Below, piece by piece: positions 34,890 through 43,956 of a DNA stretch of 64,000 nt. Numbering within the stretch: the first letter of the stretch is position 1; every line of letters starts with the position of its first letter. The position numbers and the translations under genes were made by a program. The stretch spans positions 2,294,001-2,358,000 of the forward strand of contig NZ_CP016033.1 of assembly GCF_001663175.1 (NCBI RefSeq), written 5' to 3'. The notes beneath the pieces are model-generated. The model ran no database searches. It worked only from the letters and a program-made list of their open reading frames with translations, and was not told the origin of the DNA. Origin of the DNA: Erythrobacter neustonensis. GTDB taxonomy: Bacteria > Pseudomonadota > Alphaproteobacteria > Sphingomonadales > Sphingomonadaceae.

Positions 34890-35582
34890 CTAGTCGAAAC
34901 CGACGAAGCGCGCGGCCTCGCTCACATCGCGGCGCGTGATGGTGACAGGGTTCGCCGGAAAGTCGGGATCGGGCCAGCCCATCGCGACGGCTTTCATGAT
35001 CACCTGATCATCGGGGATGCCGGCGTGTTCGCGCACCACCGGGCTCTGCATGATCCCTTGCGAATTGATGACGCAGCCCAGCCCCTTGCTCCACGCCGCA
35101 TTGACCAGCGCGGTGGTGACCGCGCCGCAATCGAACACCGTATCGTCGGCATCGCCCAGCTCCCTGTCGTAGGTGATGATCACGCAGACGGGCGCATCGA
35201 ACTGGCGGAAACCGCGCAGCACCCAGTCCTGCCGCGCGTCCTTGTCGTCGCGGGCGATCCCCATTGCTTCGAACAGCTGGATCGCGCAGCCGACCTGCCG
35301 GTCGCGGTGGACACCCTGAAACGGCTGACCCTTGCGGAATTCGCGGCTGTCGGGTTCGCCCGCCAGAATCCGCTCGGTGTTGCCCTTGCGGATCCGGTCC
35401 AGCGGCTCGCCGCTGATGACGTGGAAATGATAGGGCTGCGTGTTCATCGACGAGGGCGAGCGCATCGCCATCTGGAGGATTTCCTCGATCAGCGCACGCG
35501 GCACCTCACGTGCGAGATAGCCGCGGATCGAGCGCCGCCCGGTCACCACTTCGGCATAAGTCTGGTCAGGCGTTCCGCTCAT
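34890..35582 (-). CDS. Nitroreductase family FMN oxidoreductase
   Basis: About 230 residues, nitroreductase fold. FMN-phosphate contacts are in VTGRRSIRGYL, with SPSSMNTQPYHFHVISG and the C-terminal MGWPDPDFPANP. It would reduce nitroaromatics, quinones or flavin using NAD(P)H; the physiological substrate is unknown. ATG 35582 is chosen because it sits 6 bases after AAGGGAG; an ATG one codon upstream is too close. It is downstream of the TbpB-like lipoprotein on the same strand (60-base gap). Confidence 0.92.
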   Translation of the reverse strand: MSGTPDQTYAEVVTGRRSIRGYLAREVPRALIEEILQMAMRSPSSMNTQPYHFHVISGEPLDRIRKGNTERILAGEPDSREFRKGQPFQGVHRDRQVGCAIQLFEAMGIARDDKDARQDWVLRGFRQFDAPVCVIITYDRELGDADDTVFDCGAVTTALVNAAWSKGLGCVINSQGIMQSPVVREHAGIPDDQVIMKAVAMGWPDPDFPANPVTITRRDVSEAARFVGFD

Positions 35583-35642
35583 CATGCTCTCCCTTGCATT
35601 TTGCCGCATCGGCTAGCGCAAGGGAGATGGGATGCAAAGGGG

Positions 35643-36656
35643 TCAGCGCCGCGCGGCGAGCGATCCGCCAATGACAATATCGTCATTACCGTCGACGATG
35701 CGGAAGCTGAAGGCGAGCCCGGCTTCGCGTCCTTGCGGCCCGAAGAACCAGCCGGAAAAGCCGCCGCCGACCGACCCGTCGGGCTGCCGGTTGAGCGGTG
35801 CCGCGAAGGTCTGCTGGGTGCCGTCAATGCCCGACTGTCCGGCATAAGTGCCCAGCGGGGTGGTGGTCGGTGCCAGCGCACCGCCGGCGAGGAATTCGCG
35901 CCCGATGATCGTCAGGCTGACGTTGACTGCGCCGGTGGTGGGGTTTGCGGAGATTGACGCGGTGCTCTCGCTGATATCAAACTGCCGCCGGGTGCCAAGC
36001 GTGCGGTCGGTGATGAACACGGTTCCGGCATAAGTGAACTGCGTATAGGAAATCGGTGTCGCCGGACGATCGTTGAGCCGCGTGGGCACCCCGATGATGC
36101 AGAATGCGTTGGTGGTCAGCGTGCCCGGGCGGGTCAGAACACGCGTCGAGCGCAGATATTCGGCGTTGGTCGTGCCGATTGTTGGCTGGGTGATCGCAAA
36201 CCGGTTGCCGAACCCGTTGGCCCCGACCTGGCGATAGGCAACCGTGTTGGGCTGCGCGGTGGTGACGACATCGCCTGGGCCGAAGACCAGCGCATAATCG
36301 ACACCATCTTGCGACCGGCTGGCTATGCGCCAACTGTTGGTGGCCGCCTGGAAATCGTGGTCGATCGCCAGCGGGAAGGTGCTCGACCGGATGAAACCGA
36401 CATCGGGCATGATGCCAAAGTTGCCGAACTGGTCGGTTGTGCCGGCACAGGCGCTGGAGAACTGCTGATCGCCGGTGAGCTGCGCGAACGTCGAATAGGT
36501 CGGCGTTGGCGTAGGAGTGGGAGTGGGTGTCGGCGTTGGTGTGGGGGTTGGAGTGGGGCCGCCGCCGGTGGGAGGCGGGGAGCCGCCGCTGTCGCCGCCG
36601 CCGCATGATGCAAGCGCCAGTGCGAGAGCCGCGCTCGTCAGAAAACGTCCGATCAT
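35643..36656 (-). CDS. TbpB-like surface lipoprotein with (TP)n linker
   Basis: 337-residue predicted lipoprotein. The signal ends in lipobox LASC (Cys18), then Gly/Ser-rich sequence and a run of about ten Thr-Pro repeats (35-53). A C-terminal beta-barrel domain ends FSGWFFGPQGREAGLAFSFRI, resembling transferrin-binding-protein-B-like domains. Such proteins are often displayed on the outer surface by Slam-type secretors, but none is seen here. GGGGGAG precedes the ATG by about 7 bases and lies in the 3' arm of a 10-bp hairpin, so translation may be structure-controlled. Confidence 0.8.
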   Translation of the reverse strand: MIGRFLTSAALALALASCGGGDSGGSPPPTGGGPTPTPTPTPTPTPTPTPTPTYSTFAQLTGDQQFSSACAGTTDQFGNFGIMPDVGFIRSSTFPLAIDHDFQAATNSWRIASRSQDGVDYALVFGPGDVVTTAQPNTVAYRQVGANGFGNRFAITQPTIGTTNAEYLRSTRVLTRPGTLTTNAFCIIGVPTRLNDRPATPISYTQFTYAGTVFITDRTLGTRRQFDISESTASISANPTTGAVNVSLTIIGREFLAGGALAPTTTPLGTYAGQSGIDGTQQTFAAPLNRQPDGSVGGGFSGWFFGPQGREAGLAFSFRIVDGNDDIVIGGSLAARR

Positions 36657-36658
36657 CA

Positions 36659-36696
36659 AGAATCTCCCCCGAGAATATGTTGCCGAGGGAGATTCT
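36659..36696 (-). promoter_or_regulatory. Leader hairpin overlapping the Shine-Dalgarno of the TbpB-like gene
   Basis: Perfect 10-bp inverted repeat: AGAATCTCCC (36659-36668) and GGGAGATTCT (36687-36696) with an 18-base loop. Read on the minus strand, the 3' arm contains the GGGGGAG ribosome-binding site just before the start at 36656. It could be an RNA switch or thermosensor, or a palindromic protein operator. Confidence 0.55.
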
Positions 36697-36761
36697 AATG
36701 GCGCGCAACTAAGGGACAACCCCTATTCGCAGGCTGGGCACTTTATGCGGGGCGGAAGTGC

Positions 36762-37982
36762 TCATGCCGCCTCGGCCAGCCCGAGATCGAGCCGATCCCA
36801 GATTTCCACCAGCGCCGCGGTCAACTCGTCCATCATCGCCTCGGTGTGGTGCGGCCCCGGCGTGAAGCGCAGGCGCTCGGTCCCGCGCGGCACGGTGGGG
36901 AAGTTGATCGGCTGCACATAGACGCCGTATTCGGCGAGCAGGATGTCGCTGATCTTCTTGGCGCGCACCGGATCGCCCACCATCAGGGGCACGATGTGGG
37001 TGACCGAATCCATCACCGGCAGGCCGTTTTCGGCGAATTTCAGCTTGAGCATCGCGGCGGCGCGTTGCTGCGCGTTGCGCTCGACCGCGCTCTCTTTCAG
37101 GTGCCGGACGCTCGCCAGCACGCCCGCCACCAACACCGGCGAAAGCGAGGTCGTGAAGATGAAGCCCGGCGCATAGGAACGGATGCAATCGACCACCTTG
37201 GTGCTCGCCGCGATATAGCCGCCCATCACGCCGAACGCCTTGCCCAGCGTGCCTTCGATGATGTCGATCCGGTGCGCGGCATTGTCGCGTTCGGAAATCC
37301 CGCCGCCGCGCGCGCCATACATGCCGACCGCGTGAACTTCGTCGATATAGGTCAGCGCGTTGTATTTCTCGGCAAGGTCGCAGATCGCGTGGATCGGGGC
37401 GACATCGCCGTCCATCGAATAGACGCTTTCGAAGGCGATCAGCTTGGGCGTGTCGATATTGACGCTCGCCAGCAGTTCTTCCAAGTGCGCCACGTCATTG
37501 TGGCGGAACACCTTCTTCTCGCAGCCCGAATTGCGGATGCCGGCGATCATGCTCGCGTGGTTCAATTCGTCCGAGAAAATCACGCAGCCCGGCAAGAGCT
37601 TGGCCAGCGTCGACAATGTCGCATCGTTCGAGACATAGCCCGACGTGAACAGCAGCGCGGTGTCCTTGCCGTGGAGGTCGGCGAGCTCGCGTTCCAGTTC
37701 GACATGGAGGTGCGTGTTGCCGCCGATGTTGCGCGTGCCGCCCGAGCCTGCGCCGACATCGTGCAGCGCGGCTTCCATCGCGCCGATCACCTTGTCGTGC
37801 TGGCCCATGCACAGGTAGTCGTTGGAACACCACACCGTGATCGGCTTGGGGCCGTTATGCCCGTGAAAACAGCGCGCATTGGGATAGGCGCCCTTGTTGC
37901 GCATGATGTCGATGAAGACGCGGTAACGGCCTTCCTCGTGCAGCCGGTCGATCGCGGAATCGAAGATCTGGTCGTAGTTCAA
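36762..37982 (-). CDS. hemA: 5-Aminolevulinate synthase
   Basis: 406-residue PLP enzyme of the alpha-oxoamine synthase family. It condenses glycine with succinyl-CoA to give 5-aminolevulinate, the alphaproteobacterial (Shemin) entry to haem and bacteriochlorophyll. K248 in [13 protein letters not shown] is the PLP lysine. The N-terminus [22 protein letters not shown] matches the family when TTG 37982 is used, with AGAGGAG about 10 bases upstream. The longer frame to 38147 is Arg-rich and unlike it. The gene lies downstream of murI on the same strand, separated by 180 bases. Confidence 0.95.
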   Translation of the reverse strand: MNYDQIFDSAIDRLHEEGRYRVFIDIMRNKGAYPNARCFHGHNGPKPITVWCSNDYLCMGQHDKVIGAMEAALHDVGAGSGGTRNIGGNTHLHVELERELADLHGKDTALLFTSGYVSNDATLSTLAKLLPGCVIFSDELNHASMIAGIRNSGCEKKVFRHNDVAHLEELLASVNIDTPKLIAFESVYSMDGDVAPIHAICDLAEKYNALTYIDEVHAVGMYGARGGGISERDNAAHRIDIIEGTLGKAFGVMGGYIAASTKVVDCIRSYAPGFIFTTSLSPVLVAGVLASVRHLKESAVERNAQQRAAAMLKLKFAENGLPVMDSVTHIVPLMVGDPVRAKKISDILLAEYGVYVQPINFPTVPRGTERLRFTPGPHHTEAMMDELTAALVEIWDRLDLGLAEAA

Positions 37983-38130
37983 GTCCGTCTCGCTCCTCTC
38001 GCGGGCCGACCTTAGGTGGGGGCGGGCGCGGGGTTCCTGCCGTGGATCTGTTGTCCGGCCATAACGCCCGAAAGGGCGGTTGGTTGCGCGCTTATTTAAG
38101 GCGGCGGGAAGGCTTTTGCTATGCCGATCT

Positions 38131-38147
38131 TTGCGAGCGTTTCGCAA
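38131..38147 (-). terminator. Hairpin downstream of murI
   Basis: Perfect 6-bp stem TTGCGA/TCGCAA with a 5-base loop, 15 bases after the murI stop on the minus strand. A second hairpin CGCCC-GAAA-GGGCG lies at 38065-38078. Neither has a T run, so termination here is only suggested. Confidence 0.3.
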
Positions 38148-38162
38148 GGCGTGGTGCGGATT

Positions 38163-38963
38163 TCAGAACACCTCCGCCGCGCCGAACCCGCGCGCCGCCA
38201 GCGCATCGGCAAGCCCGTCAGCGCCTGACAGCGGGCCGGTCACGACAAAGCGGTTGGCGGCGGGCGGGGCGAAGTCCTGCCCTTCGAGCAGATGCGCAAT
38301 CCGCCGCGCAATGCCCGCCGCGCCGTCCACCTGCCGCACGTCCGGCCCGAAAGCATCGGCCAGTTCGTCCTCGAGCAGCGGGAAATGCGTGCAGGCGAGG
38401 ACCAGCGTGTCGATCCGGTCGGCCCCCGCCATCGCGGTCAGCCGGTCGCGGACATCCGCGATCAGCGCCGGATCGACGGCGCGCCCGCGCAGTTTGGCTT
38501 CGGCGGCCTGCACCAGACCCGGCGCAGCGATCCGCAGCAGACGCTTGCCGCCCGCAAACGCGGCTTCGAGATCGTCGACATAGGCCTGCCGGATCGTCGC
38601 TTCGGTGCCAACGAGGCCGATCGTGCCGGTCCGCGTCAGCGCGGCGGCGGGCTTGATCGCGGGCACTGTGCCCACCACGGGGATTTCAAGCACATCGCGC
38701 ACCATGCCAAGCGCGATCGTGCTGGCGGTGTTGCAGGCGATGCAGGCGAGCCGCGGCTGGAAGCGTTCGGCCATCCGCCCGAGCAACCCGGCCACCCGCG
38801 CGGCGATCTGCGCTTCGGTTTTGGTGCCATAGGGCAGGCCGGCAAGATCGGCGGCATAGATCACCGGCGCCTGCGGCAGCACCTTGCGCAAGCCATCATA
38901 GACGGTCAGCCCGCCGACCCCGGAATCGAACAGCAGGATGGGGGAGGAGGCTGCGACGTTCAA
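38163..38963 (-). CDS. murI: Glutamate racemase
   Basis: 266-residue cofactor-independent racemase making D-glutamate for peptidoglycan. Both catalytic cysteines are visible: C77 in IACNTAS and C191 in LACTHFPLL. The N-terminal DSGVGGLTV loop is also present. Length is normal. It is divergent from plsY. Confidence 0.95.
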   Translation of the reverse strand: MNVAASSPILLFDSGVGGLTVYDGLRKVLPQAPVIYAADLAGLPYGTKTEAQIAARVAGLLGRMAERFQPRLACIACNTASTIALGMVRDVLEIPVVGTVPAIKPAAALTRTGTIGLVGTEATIRQAYVDDLEAAFAGGKRLLRIAAPGLVQAAEAKLRGRAVDPALIADVRDRLTAMAGADRIDTLVLACTHFPLLEDELADAFGPDVRQVDGAAGIARRIAHLLEGQDFAPPAANRFVVTGPLSGADGLADALAARGFGAAEVF

Positions 38964-39074
38964 AAAAATCTCCGTGTCACGGCGGGCATGCGGCCAGCCT
39001 GACTTTCTTTTGCCTTACCGGGCGCTAGAAGAAGTGGAAAGGCCGGGCAAGCGCCCGCGATGGGATGGGAATTG

Positions 39075-39659
39075 ATGGACGTCGTTTTTGCCGCACTTCT
39101 GGGTTTTGCGCTGGGTTCTATCCCCTTCGGATTGATCCTCACCCGCGCGGCCGGGCTGGGCGATGTGCGCCAGATCGGCAGCGGTTCGATCGGCGCAACC
39201 AATGTGCTGCGCACCGGCAACAAGGGGCTGGCCGCGGCAACCGTGCTGCTCGATGCATTGAAGGCCGTCATCCCGGTGCTGGTGGCCAAATCCGTCTGGC
39301 CCGGCACGGAGGGCATTGCCGCGGTCGCCGCGGTGGCAGGGCATTGCTTCACCCCCTGGCTCGCCTTCAAGGGTGGCAAGGGCTTCGCCAGCGCCGCGGG
39401 CGCCTTGGCCGCGCTGGCATGGCCGGTGATGCTGCTGTGCGCAGGGATCTGGGCGCTGACGCTGTTTCTCAGCCGGATTTCGAGCGTGTCCTCGCTGGTC
39501 AGCGTGATTGCCGCGCCGATCGCGGCATGGGCGCTGGGCTACCCGCAGGTGATCGCCCCGCTGCTGGCGATCGCCGCGATCGTCATCGTCCAGCACCGCG
39601 CCAACATCGGCCGGCTGATGCGCGGGGAGGAGCCGCGCGTCGGCGCGTCCGCCAAATGA
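39075..39659 (+). CDS. plsY: Glycerol-3-phosphate acyltransferase PlsY
   Basis: 194-residue inner-membrane acyltransferase using acyl-phosphate to acylate glycerol-3-phosphate, the first step of phospholipid synthesis. Conserved loops are GSIPFGLILTR, GSGSIGATNVLRTGNK and FKGGKGFASAAG, with five or so membrane segments. ATG 39075 is taken; an ATG five codons upstream (39060) is also possible. It is 16 bases before dprA, a frequent plsY-dprA pairing. Confidence 0.95.
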   Translation: MDVVFAALLGFALGSIPFGLILTRAAGLGDVRQIGSGSIGATNVLRTGNKGLAAATVLLDALKAVIPVLVAKSVWPGTEGIAAVAAVAGHCFTPWLAFKGGKGFASAAGALAALAWPVMLLCAGIWALTLFLSRISSVSSLVSVIAAPIAAWALGYPQVIAPLLAIAAIVIVQHRANIGRLMRGEEPRVGASAK

Positions 39660-39675
39660 TCGCGGGCATCATCTG

Positions 39676-40815
39676 ATGGAGAGCACGGGGTCGCAGCCAG
39701 CCGCTCTCAACCAGGCCGAAGCCTTCGCGCGCATTCGCCTGCTGCGTTCGCCCAATATCGGGCCGGTCAGCTATCGCCAATTGCTCGCGCGGTTCGGCAG
39801 CGCGGGCGCGGCGCTCGAAGCGCTCCCCGATCTCGCCAGCCGGGGGAGGGGGCCGTATCGCCCGGCCAGCGCCCAAAGCATCGAGCGCGAAGTCGCCGCT
39901 TTGCGCAGCAGCGGCGGGCGTTACGTGTTTCACGACCAACCCGATTACCCGGCGCTGCTGGGGGAAATCGCCAGCGCGCCGCCGATCCTTACCTGCCGCG
40001 GCAATCTCGCGCTCGCCAGCCAGCCCTGCGTCGCGCTGGTCGGTGCGCGCAATGCCAGCGCTGCGGCGGTCAAACTCGCCCGCGATTTCGCCGCGGCGCT
40101 GGCGGAGGAGGGCTTCACCGTCGTCTCGGGGCTGGCGCGCGGGATTGACGGCGGCGCGCACGAAGGCGCATTTCCCCGCACGATCGGCGTGATCGCCAGC
40201 GGGATCGACATCGCCTATCCGCCGCAGCACGCCGACCTTCAGGAGCGCATAGCGAGCCACGGCCTGCTGATCGCCGAACAGCCGCCGGGCACCGAGCCGC
40301 GCGGGCGGCATTTCCCTTCGCGCAACCGCATCATCGCCGGGCTGGCGCTGGGCACGCTGGTGGTCGAGGCCGCGCCGCAATCGGGCAGCCTCATCACCGC
40401 GCGGCTGGCGGGCGAGGCGGGGCGCGAGGTGATGGCGATCCCCGGCTCGCCGCTGGATGCGCGCAGTCTGGGATGCAACCAACTGATCCGCGACGGCGCG
40501 GTGCTGGTGCAATCGCCGTCGGAGGTCGCCGAACTGCTGCAAGGCTTCACCGGCGCGCCGCGCTCGCGGTTCCGGGTGGCGGAGGATGCGCAGGACTTCG
40601 ACTACGCCCAACTGGCAACGCTCGACTGGGGCGAAGCGCGCGCCGATCTGTCGCACGATCTCGCCAGCCTCGTCACCCACACCCCGATCGCGCTCGACGA
40701 GCTGATCCGCCAGACCGGCGCGCCTGCCGGCCATGTCCACATGGCGCTGCTCGAACTCGAACTCGCCGGCGATCTGCTGCGCGAGACGGATGGCATGGTG
40801 CGGCGTTTGGTGTAG
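39676..40815 (+). CDS. dprA: DNA-processing protein DprA
   Basis: 379-residue protein that loads RecA on incoming single-stranded DNA in natural transformation. An N-terminal SAM-like helical part is followed by the extended Rossmann fold with VALVGARNASAAAVK, SGLARGIDGGAHEGA and ARLAGEAGREVMAIPGSP. A C-terminal winged-helix domain (TPIALDELIRQTGAPAGHVHMALLELELAG) follows. It is co-oriented with plsY upstream and topA downstream, the common alphaproteobacterial order. Confidence 0.94.
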   Translation: MESTGSQPAALNQAEAFARIRLLRSPNIGPVSYRQLLARFGSAGAALEALPDLASRGRGPYRPASAQSIEREVAALRSSGGRYVFHDQPDYPALLGEIASAPPILTCRGNLALASQPCVALVGARNASAAAVKLARDFAAALAEEGFTVVSGLARGIDGGAHEGAFPRTIGVIASGIDIAYPPQHADLQERIASHGLLIAEQPPGTEPRGRHFPSRNRIIAGLALGTLVVEAAPQSGSLITARLAGEAGREVMAIPGSPLDARSLGCNQLIRDGAVLVQSPSEVAELLQGFTGAPRSRFRVAEDAQDFDYAQLATLDWGEARADLSHDLASLVTHTPIALDELIRQTGAPAGHVHMALLELELAGDLLRETDGMVRRLV

Positions 40816-40903
40816 CAGGCGCGCACGACAAGCCTCTTGACGGTTTTGCCCGGCGCGGCCCACCCTCGCGCACACGTACACGTAAGGACCTCTTCTTCAG
40901 CCC

Positions 40904-43513
40904 ATGCAGCTCGTCATCGTCGAATCCCCCGCCAAAGCGAAAACCATCGAGAAATATCTCGGCAAGGACTTCAAGGTTCTCGCGTCCTATGGCCACGTCC
41001 GCGATCTGCCGCCCAAGGATGGCAGCGTGAAGCCCGACGAGGACTTCGCGATGGACTGGGAACTCTACCGCGACAAGCAGAGCCGCTTCAAGGAAATCGC
41101 CGACGCGGCCAAGGGCGCCAGCCGCCTCGTTCTCGCCACCGACCCTGATCGTGAGGGCGAGGCGATCAGCTGGCACGTGCAGGAGCTGCTGAAGAAGCGG
41201 AAAAGCCTGCCCGCCAAGGTCGACCGCGTCACCTTCAACGCGATCACCAAGCAGGCGGTGACCGAGGCGATGACCCGCCCGCGTGACCTCGATCAACCGC
41301 TGATCGATGCCTATCTCGCGCGCCGCGCGCTCGACTATCTGTTCGGCTTCACCCTGTCGCCGGTGCTGTGGCGCAAGCTGCCGGGCGCAAAATCGGCGGG
41401 CCGCGTGCAATCGGTCGCGCTGCGTCTGATCGTCGAGCGCGAGCGCGAGATCGAGGCCTTCCGCGCGGACGAATACTGGAGCGTGGTCGCGCGCCTGATG
41501 CACGATGGCACCGCGTTCGATGCGCGCCTCGTCAAGTTCCGCGGCGAAAAGCTTGAGCGCCTGAGCCTCGGCACCGAGGGCATCGCCATGGAAGCCAAGG
41601 CCGCGGTCGAAGCCGGGCGTTTCACTGTCGAAGGCGTGGAGACCAAACCGGTCAAGCGCAACCCCGCGCCGCCGTTCACCACCTCGACGCTGCAACAGGA
41701 AGCCGCGCGCAAACTGGGCTATTCGGCGCAGCACACGATGCGGCTGGCGCAGAGCCTCTATGAAGCGGGCGCGATCACCTACATGCGGACCGACGGCGTG
41801 CAGATGGACATGAGCGCGATCCACGCCGCGCGCGATGCGATCGCGGCGCGCTTCAGCCCCGACTATCGCCCCGAAAAGCCGCGGATGTATTCGACCAAGG
41901 CCAAGAACGCGCAGGAAGCGCACGAGGCCATCCGTCCGACCGATTTCACCCGCGAACGTGCCGGCACGGGCGACGAGGCGAAGCTGTACGACCTCATCTT
42001 CAAGCGCGCGATGGCGAGCCAGATGGCGACCGCGCTGCTCGAACGCACCACGGTCACGCTGCGCGATCCGACCGGGCAGCACGAACTGCGCGCCACCGGA
42101 CAGGTGGTGAAATTTCCGGGCTTCCTTGCGGTCTATCAGGAAAGCTTCGACGACAGCGATGACGAGGACGGCAGTCTGCTGCCCGTGCTGAAAAACGGCG
42201 ATCTGCCCGCCAAGCGCAGCGTCGATGCGACCCAGCACTTCACCCAGCCGCCGCCGCGCTTTTCCGAAGCGTCGCTGGTCAAGCGGCTGGAGGAACTCGG
42301 CATCGGGCGCCCATCGACCTATGCCTCGACCATCCAGACCCTGCGCGACCGCGCCTATGTGCGGGTGGAGAAGAACCGCTTTTTCGCCGAGGAATCGGGC
42401 CGTCTCCTGACCGCTTTTCTCGAACGCTTCTTCCCGACCTATGTCGCCTATGATTTCACCGCCGGGATGGAGGACGAGCTCGATGTCGTCTCCGACGGGC
42501 GCGAGGAATACAAGGTGCTGCTCGAACGGTTCTGGCGCGATTTCAAGCCCAAGGCCGACGAGGTGATGGAGAAGCTACCCTCGGAAGTGACCGAGGCGCT
42601 CGACGAATATCTCGCCGATTTCCTGTTCCCCCCGCGCGAGGACGGCAGCGACCCGCGCGCCTGCCCGCTGTGCGCGGCCGAAGGGCGCGATGGCGGCAGG
42701 CTGGCGCTGCGCGGCGGCAAGTTCGGTGCGTTCGTGGCCTGCGCCAACTATCCCGAATGCAAATACACCCGCCGCTTTGCCCAGCCGGGCGCTGATGGCG
42801 GGGACGGGGCCGAAGACGGGATCATGGGCCAGCATCCCGAAACCGGCGAGAACATTCTGCGCAAGACCGGGCGGTTCGGCCCCTACGTCGAAATGGGCGA
42901 GGGCAAGGAAGCCAAGCGCGCGAGCATCCCCAAGGATCTCGACGATTTTGATCTCGACTGGGCGGTGAAACTGCTGGGCCTGCCGCGCATCATCGGCGCG
43001 CACCCCGAGACCGCGCTCGAGATCGAGGCGAATATCGGGCGTTACGGGCCTTACCTGCGGCATGACGGCAAGTATGGCCGGCTCACCAATACCCGCGAGG
43101 TCTTCGAGGTAGGGATGAACCGCGCGGTCGATATCCTCGCGCAGGCCGCCACCCGCGGCGGCGCGGCGCGCGGCAAGTCCGAACCCATCGCCACGCTCGG
43201 CGCGCACCCCACCAGCGGGGGCGAGATCAAGGTGATGCCGGGCCGCTATGGCCCCTATGTCACCGACGGCACCACCAACGCGACGATCGCGCGCGACATG
43301 AAGCCCGAGGACGTGACGCTCGCCATCGCGATCGAACTGATCGATGCGCGCGCGGCGAAAGGCCCGGCCAAGGGCAAGAAAAAGAAGGCCGCTCCCAAGA
43401 AAGCGCCCGCCAAGAAGCCTGCGGCAAAGAAGGCGGCGGCAAAAAAACCGGCGGCCAAGAAGGCGCCCGCCAAGAAGCCCGCGGCAAAGAAGGCCACGCC
43501 TGCGACGAACTGA
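40904..43513 (+). CDS. topA: DNA topoisomerase I
   Basis: 869-residue type IA topoisomerase that relaxes negative supercoils. The Toprim domain starts LVIVESPAKAKTIEKYL and holds TDPDREGEAISWH. The catalytic tyrosine is in AITYMRTDGVQMD (about residue 293). A single C-terminal zinc-binding unit (CPLC with a later pair in CANYPEC, about 585-620) is followed by repeated Gly-rich topoisomerase C-terminal modules (GRYGPY motifs). The last ~55 residues are a histone-H1-like KKAPAKKPAAKK tail, which should increase DNA binding and processivity. Confidence 0.97.
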   Translation: MQLVIVESPAKAKTIEKYLGKDFKVLASYGHVRDLPPKDGSVKPDEDFAMDWELYRDKQSRFKEIADAAKGASRLVLATDPDREGEAISWHVQELLKKRKSLPAKVDRVTFNAITKQAVTEAMTRPRDLDQPLIDAYLARRALDYLFGFTLSPVLWRKLPGAKSAGRVQSVALRLIVEREREIEAFRADEYWSVVARLMHDGTAFDARLVKFRGEKLERLSLGTEGIAMEAKAAVEAGRFTVEGVETKPVKRNPAPPFTTSTLQQEAARKLGYSAQHTMRLAQSLYEAGAITYMRTDGVQMDMSAIHAARDAIAARFSPDYRPEKPRMYSTKAKNAQEAHEAIRPTDFTRERAGTGDEAKLYDLIFKRAMASQMATALLERTTVTLRDPTGQHELRATGQVVKFPGFLAVYQESFDDSDDEDGSLLPVLKNGDLPAKRSVDATQHFTQPPPRFSEASLVKRLEELGIGRPSTYASTIQTLRDRAYVRVEKNRFFAEESGRLLTAFLERFFPTYVAYDFTAGMEDELDVVSDGREEYKVLLERFWRDFKPKADEVMEKLPSEVTEALDEYLADFLFPPREDGSDPRACPLCAAEGRDGGRLALRGGKFGAFVACANYPECKYTRRFAQPGADGGDGAEDGIMGQHPETGENILRKTGRFGPYVEMGEGKEAKRASIPKDLDDFDLDWAVKLLGLPRIIGAHPETALEIEANIGRYGPYLRHDGKYGRLTNTREVFEVGMNRAVDILAQAATRGGAARGKSEPIATLGAHPTSGGEIKVMPGRYGPYVTDGTTNATIARDMKPEDVTLAIAIELIDARAAKGPAKGKKKKAAPKKAPAKKPAAKKAAAKKPAAKKAPAKKPAAKKATPATN

Positions 43514-43518
43514 GGTCG

Positions 43519-43541
43519 GGAGCGGCGCAAAACGCCGCTCC
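43519..43541 (+). terminator. Terminator-like hairpin after topA
   Basis: Perfect 9-bp GC-rich stem GGAGCGGCG (43519-43527) with CGCCGCTCC (43533-43541) and a 5-base loop CAAAA, 6 bases after the topA stop. No T run follows, so it may be only a transcript-end stabiliser. Confidence 0.45.
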
Positions 43542-43610
43542 GCCTTGTCCGCGTTGACAAAACATAAAGCATTTGCCCCCTAAAAATGGCGCCAGACAAA
43601 GGGCTGCGCC

Positions 43611-43955
43611 GTGATCGAAATCGAAGTCCAGAACGAAACCCACCAATCCCAGAGCCGCATCCGCTTTGCCGCGGTGCCGCGGATCGGCGAAGGCCTGCGC
43701 CTGCGCGAACCCGATGGCATGTGGGCGAGCTACGACGTCATCGACGTGTGGTATCAGAAAGCCGAATTCGGCGATGTATGGATGCCCTATCTCCATGTCC
43801 GTGTGACCCCGGGCGAAATGGTCGGCACGATCGAAGCCGATCGCTTCTCGGACGATTACGCCGCGCAGGGCCTGCACCAGCAAGGCTTCGACCAGCCCGC
43901 CTACGATCAGGGCTTCGATCAGCCGGCCTATGCCGCGATGGGCGGAGGGCGCTAG
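43611..43955 (+). CDS. Hypothetical protein with QGFDQPAY repeat
   Basis: 114-residue protein of unrecognised family. The first ~75 residues form a compact beta-rich domain (IEIEVQNETHQSQSRIRF, DVIDVWYQKAEFGDVWMPYLHVRV). The tail has two copies of a (Q)GFDQPAY unit around residues 91-106. It begins at GTG 43611 and is followed after one base by the receiver-domain gene, so the two are likely co-transcribed and perhaps functionally linked. Confidence 0.75.
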   Translation: MIEIEVQNETHQSQSRIRFAAVPRIGEGLRLREPDGMWASYDVIDVWYQKAEFGDVWMPYLHVRVTPGEMVGTIEADRFSDDYAAQGLHQQGFDQPAYDQGFDQPAYAAMGGGR

Positions 43956-43956
43956 C

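Noticed and set aside
36490..36560. GT-rich repetitive tract considered as an intergenic microsatellite
   Set aside because: It lies in frame within the TbpB-like lipoprotein gene and encodes the Thr-Pro linker.
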